Source: Patiriisocius marinistellae
GTDB lineage: Bacteria > Bacteroidota > Bacteroidia > Flavobacteriales > Flavobacteriaceae
DNA: 64,000 nucleotides
NCBI RefSeq assembly: GCF_009014635.1
Contig: NZ_BKCF01000001.1
Coordinates: forward strand, 1,178,001-1,242,000
Direction: 5' to 3'
The position numbers and the translations under genes were made by a program. Positions 60,215 through 64,000 of the stretch are shown piece by piece; position 1 is the first letter of the stretch; the number at the start of each line of letters is the position of its first letter. Below the pieces are notes generated by a model that searched no databases, was not told the DNA's origin, and saw only the letters and a list, made by a program, of their open reading frames with translations.

Positions 60215-61894
60215 ATGATCTTAACGAAAAACCTAGCCCTTAGGCTACTTATTTTATTGCTTACTACAACAGTATTAGTGAGTTGTAATAAATCTAGAGA
60301 CTATAAAGATAGCTCTCGTGCTACTGGATGGAAATTGAATTCCAAAGAAGGTGGTCCTCAAAAAAACAGTAAATACCAAGAGCAAGAAACTGGCCCAGGT
60401 CTTATTTTTGTTGAAGGTGGAACTTTTACAATGGGTAGAGTACAGGATGATCCTATGCATGATTGGAATAATTCTCCTAATCAGCAACACGTTCAATCTT
60501 TTTACATGGACGAAACTGAAGTTACAAATTTCATGTATTTACAATATGTAGATTGGACTAAGCAAGTTTTTCCGCCAAGTCAAGAAGAGTACAGAACTAT
60601 CTATGATGGTGTTTTACCTGATACGCTTGTTTGGAGAAATAGATTGGGGTATAATGAAGTAATGACAAATAATTATTTGCGTCACCCAGCATATGCAGAA
60701 TATCCTGTTGTAGGTGTTAGTTGGGTTCAAGCCGTTGAATTTAGCAATTGGAGAACAGATCGTGTAAATGAGCTTATTCTTGAAGAAGAAGGAATTACAA
60801 CTCGTAACGCTCGTTATGAAGCAAAAGCAGGTGAAACTTTTAGTACCGAAACATATTTAAATGCTCCTACACAAACGTATGGTGGTAATGATTCCATAAC
60901 AAGAGGTGGAAGAAAGTCAGAATCAATCGCTAAGAGAAGTAAGGATAGTACAAATTTATATATCCAAAGAAAAGATGGTTTATTAATGCCGGATTATCGC
61001 CTACCTACAGAAGCTGAATGGGAATATGCTGCTCTTGGACTTGTAAGTTTAAGAAATTACAATGTTTATAGAGGAAGAAAAAAATATCCTTGGGATGGAC
61101 AATACACACGTTCGGGCAAGAGAAAGTCAAGAGGTGATCAACTAGCTAATTTCAAGCAAGGGGATGGTGATTATGGTGGAATTGCAGGGTGGAGTGATGA
61201 TGGAGCAGATATTACTGCGGAGATTAAATCGTATGAACCAAATGATTTTGGATTATATGACATGGCAGGAAATGTGGCTGAATGGGTTGCTGATGTTTAC
61301 AGACCAATAGTAGATGATGAATTTAATGATTTTAACTATTATCGTGGTAATGTATATACTAAAAATGCTATTGATAAAGATGGTAAAGTAAAGGTTGTAA
61401 CTGCAGATTCTATTGTTTATGACACATTGAGTAATGGAAAAATTGTAGCTAGAGACTTACCTGGAGAAATACTACAAGTTCCTGTTGATGAAAATGAAAC
61501 ATATTTGAGAACGCAATTTTCTCAAAGTGATAACCGTGATTACAGAGATGGTGATAAAAGATCAACTCGTTATTACCAATCATTTGGTGAAGATGACGGA
61601 GAACAATTGTCTGAAGGTAAGCGAATGTATAATTCACCTATTCAAAAGGTAAGTGCAGATTCAGCTTCAACTAAGTTAGATAGGAATTACGATAAATCAA
61701 GATCTAGAACTACGCTTGTTAATAACGAGGTTCGTGTGTACAAAGGTGGTTCATGGAGAGATAGAGACTACTGGTTAGATCCTGCACAACGTCGTTATTT
61801 CCCACAAGATATGGCTACAGATTATATTGGGTTTAGATGCGCAATGTCTCGTGTGGGCTCAAAATCAAAACAAGGAAAAAGAGCGCGTAACTAA
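60215..61894 (+). CDS. gldJ: Gliding motility lipoprotein GldJ
   Basis: 559 residues. Type II signal peptide with lipobox VLVSC (Cys24). A formylglycine-generating-enzyme/sulfatase-modifying (FGE) type domain runs to the end: FVEGGTFTMGRVQDD, FYMDETEVTNFMYLQYVDW, YPVVGVSWVQAVEFSNWRTD, LPTEAEWEYAALG, DMAGNVAEWVADVY, and RVYKGGSWRDRDYWLDPAQR, ending FRCAMSRVGS. In GldJ the fold is structural, as catalytic Cys are not conserved. GldJ is part of the gliding/type IX secretion apparatus and stabilises other Gld proteins. It is followed by a strong terminator and murF. Confidence 0.95.
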   Translation: MILTKNLALRLLILLLTTTVLVSCNKSRDYKDSSRATGWKLNSKEGGPQKNSKYQEQETGPGLIFVEGGTFTMGRVQDDPMHDWNNSPNQQHVQSFYMDETEVTNFMYLQYVDWTKQVFPPSQEEYRTIYDGVLPDTLVWRNRLGYNEVMTNNYLRHPAYAEYPVVGVSWVQAVEFSNWRTDRVNELILEEEGITTRNARYEAKAGETFSTETYLNAPTQTYGGNDSITRGGRKSESIAKRSKDSTNLYIQRKDGLLMPDYRLPTEAEWEYAALGLVSLRNYNVYRGRKKYPWDGQYTRSGKRKSRGDQLANFKQGDGDYGGIAGWSDDGADITAEIKSYEPNDFGLYDMAGNVAEWVADVYRPIVDDEFNDFNYYRGNVYTKNAIDKDGKVKVVTADSIVYDTLSNGKIVARDLPGEILQVPVDENETYLRTQFSQSDNRDYRDGDKRSTRYYQSFGEDDGEQLSEGKRMYNSPIQKVSADSASTKLDRNYDKSRSRTTLVNNEVRVYKGGSWRDRDYWLDPAQRRYFPQDMATDYIGFRCAMSRVGSKSKQGKRARN

Positions 61895-61910
61895 TACCGA
61901 GTTCTAAAAC

Positions 61911-61950
61911 AAAAACCCTCTTTTGCAATATTGCAAAAGAGGGTTTTTTT
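61911..61950. terminator. Terminator after gldJ
   Basis: AAAAACCCTCTTTTGCAA and its perfect complement form a stem of up to 16-18 bp with a tiny loop, followed by T7. It is one of the strongest in the window and overlaps a false upstream start of murF. Confidence 0.92.
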
Positions 61951-61951
61951 A

Positions 61952-61959
61952 TATCTTTA
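61952..61959 (+). promoter_or_regulatory. -7-like box for murF
   Basis: TATCTTTA, one base off TAnnTTTG, between the gldJ terminator and the murF ATG at 61965. Confidence 0.35.
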
Positions 61960-61964
61960 ATTCT

Positions 61965-63272
61965 ATGAAAATCGAAACATTACATAACCTATTTTTAAAA
62001 AGTACAGGGGTGTGTACAGATACCAGAAAGATTACTAAAGGATGTCTTTTTATTGCACTTAAAGGAGCTAATTTTAATGGAAATGTATTTGCTCAAGAAG
62101 CACTCAATCAAGGTGCTTATAAGGTTTTGATTGATGATGAAAAAGAGCATAAAAATACTGGAGAAACTATTTTATGTAAAAATACACTCACAGAACTACA
62201 AAGACTTGCGAGCTATCATCGTACTTATTTAGATTTACCTATTATAGCTCTAACTGGAAGTAATGGAAAAACCACTACAAAAGAGTTAATTAATAGTGTG
62301 CTAAAGCAGAAATATAAAACAACTGCTACTGTGGGTAATTTAAATAACCATATAGGAGTCCCATTGACATTGCTTTCTATGACAAAGGAAACCGAAATGG
62401 GAATCGTTGAAATGGGAGCAAATCATTTAAGAGAAATAGCGAATTTATGTGAAATAGCAAAACCCAATTATGGATATATCACAAATTTCGGAAAAGCACA
62501 TTTAGAGGGATTTGGAAGTATTGAGGGGGTCGTCAAAGGAAAAAGTGAAATGTATGCATATTTAATTGAAAACAAGCAACATGTTTTTTTAAATGCTGAT
62601 GATCCATTACAGAACAAAATTTTGAGTACATATATTAAAAAGTATGGTTTTAGTCAAGTTGATAAAAATTATTATAAAATTAAATTTATCAAAGCAGACC
62701 CATTTGTTAAATTAAAAATAGAGGACACCGATGTAGAGACCCAATTGATAGGGGCATATAATTTTTCAAATATTAGTGCAGCAGCTATTATAGGTAAATA
62801 CTTTAATGTTTCATTATGGGATATCAAATATGCGATAGAAAACTACAAGCCAACTAATAATAGATCTCAAATTATTATTAAAAATAATAATGAAATTACA
62901 TTAGATGCTTATAACGCAAACCCATCAAGTATGGAGGCAGCTTTAAAAACATTTTCTTCAAACAAATTAACATCAAATAATACTTCGGAAAAGAGAAAGG
63001 TGGCAATTCTTGGAGATATGTTTGAGCTTGGTTCTGAAGCAAAAAAAGAGCATCAACATATTGCAGATTTAGCAGCAGAATTGGCAATTGACAAAATTAT
63101 TTTAGTTGGAGAAAATTTCAGTACAATTAAGAATGAGTCAAAAAAAATAATAATTTTTAGCTCATTTCAGAAGCTATTAGAGGCCTTTAGTTCTTTAGGT
63201 GTTAAAGAAGCCTCTGTGTTGATTAAAGGCTCAAGAGGAATGGCTCTTGAGCGTGTTTTAGATTTATTATAG
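61965..63272 (+). CDS. murF: UDP-MurNAc-tripeptide:D-Ala-D-Ala ligase
   Basis: 435 residues from ATG 61965; the frame is open to 61923, but that part is the gldJ terminator hairpin. It adds D-Ala-D-Ala to the peptidoglycan precursor using ATP. Motifs: N-terminal STGVCTDTRKITKGCLFIAL, the ATP loop ALTGSNGKTTTKELINSVL, VEMGANHLREIANLCEIAKP, NFGKAHLEGFG, and DAYNANPSSMEAALK. The murF position just after gldJ is common in flavobacteria. Confidence 0.95.
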   Translation: MKIETLHNLFLKSTGVCTDTRKITKGCLFIALKGANFNGNVFAQEALNQGAYKVLIDDEKEHKNTGETILCKNTLTELQRLASYHRTYLDLPIIALTGSNGKTTTKELINSVLKQKYKTTATVGNLNNHIGVPLTLLSMTKETEMGIVEMGANHLREIANLCEIAKPNYGYITNFGKAHLEGFGSIEGVVKGKSEMYAYLIENKQHVFLNADDPLQNKILSTYIKKYGFSQVDKNYYKIKFIKADPFVKLKIEDTDVETQLIGAYNFSNISAAAIIGKYFNVSLWDIKYAIENYKPTNNRSQIIIKNNNEITLDAYNANPSSMEAALKTFSSNKLTSNNTSEKRKVAILGDMFELGSEAKKEHQHIADLAAELAIDKIILVGENFSTIKNESKKIIIFSSFQKLLEAFSSLGVKEASVLIKGSRGMALERVLDLL

Positions 63273-63416
63273 TAACTCTATTTAATCTATTTCCCTTAGT
63301 CTTAGAATTTATTTTTAAAGAGTTAATCGTTGGCTAACTCCAAATGTTAAGTAAACAATTTCTTGATTTATTTACTTTAGCGAATTCATATTAGAATAAA
63401 ATTATTGTATAAAAAA

Positions 63417-63440
63417 AACCTCACAAATGATTGTGAGGTT
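63417..63440 (-). terminator. Terminator of tRNA-Val
   Basis: AACCTCACAA pairs perfectly with TTGTGAGGTT around a 4-base loop; the minus strand continues with nine T. Confidence 0.88.
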
Positions 63441-63444
63441 TTAG

Positions 63445-63522
63445 TGGTGGGCGCAGAGGGATTCGAACCCCCGACCCCTTGGGTGTAAACCAAGTGCTCT
63501 GAACCAACTGAGCTATGCGCCC
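63445..63522 (-). tRNA. tRNA-Val (anticodon TAC)
   Basis: Minus strand: acceptor GGGCGCA (63516-63522) pairs with TGCGCCC (63449-63455); D arm AGCTCAGTTGGTTCAGAGCA; anticodon stem CTTGG/CCAAG around TTTACAC gives anticodon TAC; T arm GGGGG-TTCGAAT-CCC type. The discriminator A is at 63448 and CCA is encoded at 63445-63447. Confidence 0.96.
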
Positions 63523-63669
63523 TAACTTTGTTAGCGGTTGCAAATATAAGCTTGTTTTTAAATGTGACAAACAAATATTTTAAAAAAATTCAATAATTTT
63601 TAATCTTGTTTTTAAATTTATTGATTTTTAGAATGTTAGAGTTTATTTCTAAAATTTATTTTGTAAATA

Positions 63670-64000
63670 TCAATTAGTTTTGTTCTGTACATCTCTTATT
63701 TTCTTAAACAAATCTGAAGAATAAACAAAATCTGTTACATCTTTATTATCTGTTTTAAAAATGTCTTCCTGAGTTCCTTTCCAAACGAGCACCCCGTTTT
63801 TAAGAAAATTAATTCGTTCACCTATTTCCATTACTGAGTTCATATCATGAGTTACTACAATTGTTGTAATGTCATTCTCGTGTGTAATTCTTTGAATAAG
63901 ATTGTCAATTACTGTAGCTGTTTTTGGGTCAAGTCCAGAATTGGGTTCATCACAAAAAAGGTATTTTGGTTTATTGACAATAGCTCGTGCAATGGAAACT
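63670..64000 (-). CDS. ABC transporter ATP-binding protein, C-terminal part (5' end outside window)
   Basis: About 110 codons are visible on the minus strand with a stop at 63670-63672. The part reads SIARAIVNKPKYLFCDEPNS, then GLDPKTATVIDNLIQRI and TTIVVTHDMNSVMEIGERIN, then FLKNGVLVWKGTQEDIF. These are the end of the signature motif region, Walker B with D-loop (DEPNSGLDP) and the H-loop His (VVTHDM). The C-terminus DFVYSSDLFKKIRDVQNKTN is like MlaF-type phospholipid ABC ATPases, an assignment that is less certain. Confidence 0.88.
   Translation of the reverse strand, partial: VSIARAIVNKPKYLFCDEPNSGLDPKTATVIDNLIQRITHENDITTIVVTHDMNSVMEIGERINFLKNGVLVWKGTQEDIFKTDNKDVTDFVYSSDLFKKIRDVQNKTN

Noticed and set aside
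61923-61964. Upstream extension of murF
   Set aside because: These codons are the gldJ terminator hairpin; the ATG at 61965 gives the normal MurF N-terminus.
1-64000. CRISPR array, prophage, insertion sequence or rRNA operon
   Set aside because: No regularly spaced repeats, integrase, transposase, phage structural genes or rRNA sequence were seen.

Overview
The window is 64 kb of low-GC (roughly one third G+C by eye) chromosomal DNA from a member of the Bacteroidota, almost certainly a Flavobacteriaceae. The evidence is the gliding/type IX secretion genes gldJ, porU and porV, C-terminal type IX sorting tails on secreted proteins, GLPGLI, putative-porin and GDYXXLXY-type families, and promoters of the Bacteroidetes type (TTTG, about 19 bp, TAnnTTTG). 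The genus cannot be fixed from sequence reading alone. No phage, insertion sequence, rRNA or CRISPR array was seen; there is one tRNA (Val).

Layout. 0-12 kb: end of a GDYXXLXY-type gene, a secreted FG-GAP/UnbV protein behind lysS, a DUF1573 protein, a membrane LuxR-type regulator, a 52-codon YqaE/Pmp3 peptide, a lipoprotein, lipB, two small envelope proteins, a large propeller lipoprotein and rnhB. 12-15 kb: a fasciclin protein and a putative porin. 15-24 kb: six minus-strand genes (coiled-coil protein, unknown, AAA+ ATPase, unknown, two membrane proteins) that look like one uncharacterised machine. 24-30 kb: a 1,759-residue sensor kinase with ten PAS domains, eight of them forming a tandem duplication of a four-PAS block, overlapping a single-domain response regulator. 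30-43 kb: lipoprotein, acyl-CoA dehydrogenase, anmK, DUF2452, an anti-sigma-like/CpxP-like pair without a sigma factor, amino-acid dehydrogenase, nhaD, exbB-exbD-tonB, a BNR/VPS10-type secreted lipoprotein and folC. 43-51 kb: a minus-strand run XRE regulator-sprT-manC-DUF389, and divergently a secreted Cys-rich peptide, a GLPGLI protein and a TonB-dependent-receptor-like barrel. 51-64 kb: SDR, pdhC-pdhA, cdd, porV, porU, then gldJ and murF on the other strand, tRNA-Val and a partial ABC ATPase.

How the genes fit together. PorU and PorV form the surface sortase step that would process the two proteins with type IX tails in this window, and GldJ belongs to the gliding/secretion apparatus. ExbB/ExbD/TonB supply energy for TonB-dependent receptors such as the one at 48-50.7 kb. 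LipB supplies the octanoyl group for lipoyl domains such as the two on PdhC.

The strongest unexplained signals are: (1) a dispersed 10-mer ATTTCCGAAG, 13 exact copies on both strands, mostly inside genes and in different reading frames; (2) the six-gene AAA+/coiled-coil/membrane operon; (3) the XRE/Cys-peptide/GLPGLI/TonB-receptor locus, which carries an (ATT)8 tract next to a promoter, an A_AAA_AAT slippery site inside the regulator and a split signal peptide at a T5 tract; (4) the duplicated PAS array; and (5) a folC that has no standard start codon for its conserved N-terminus. Several of these reading-frame anomalies fall between 42 and 48 kb, so sequencing error must be excluded before they are taken as biology.
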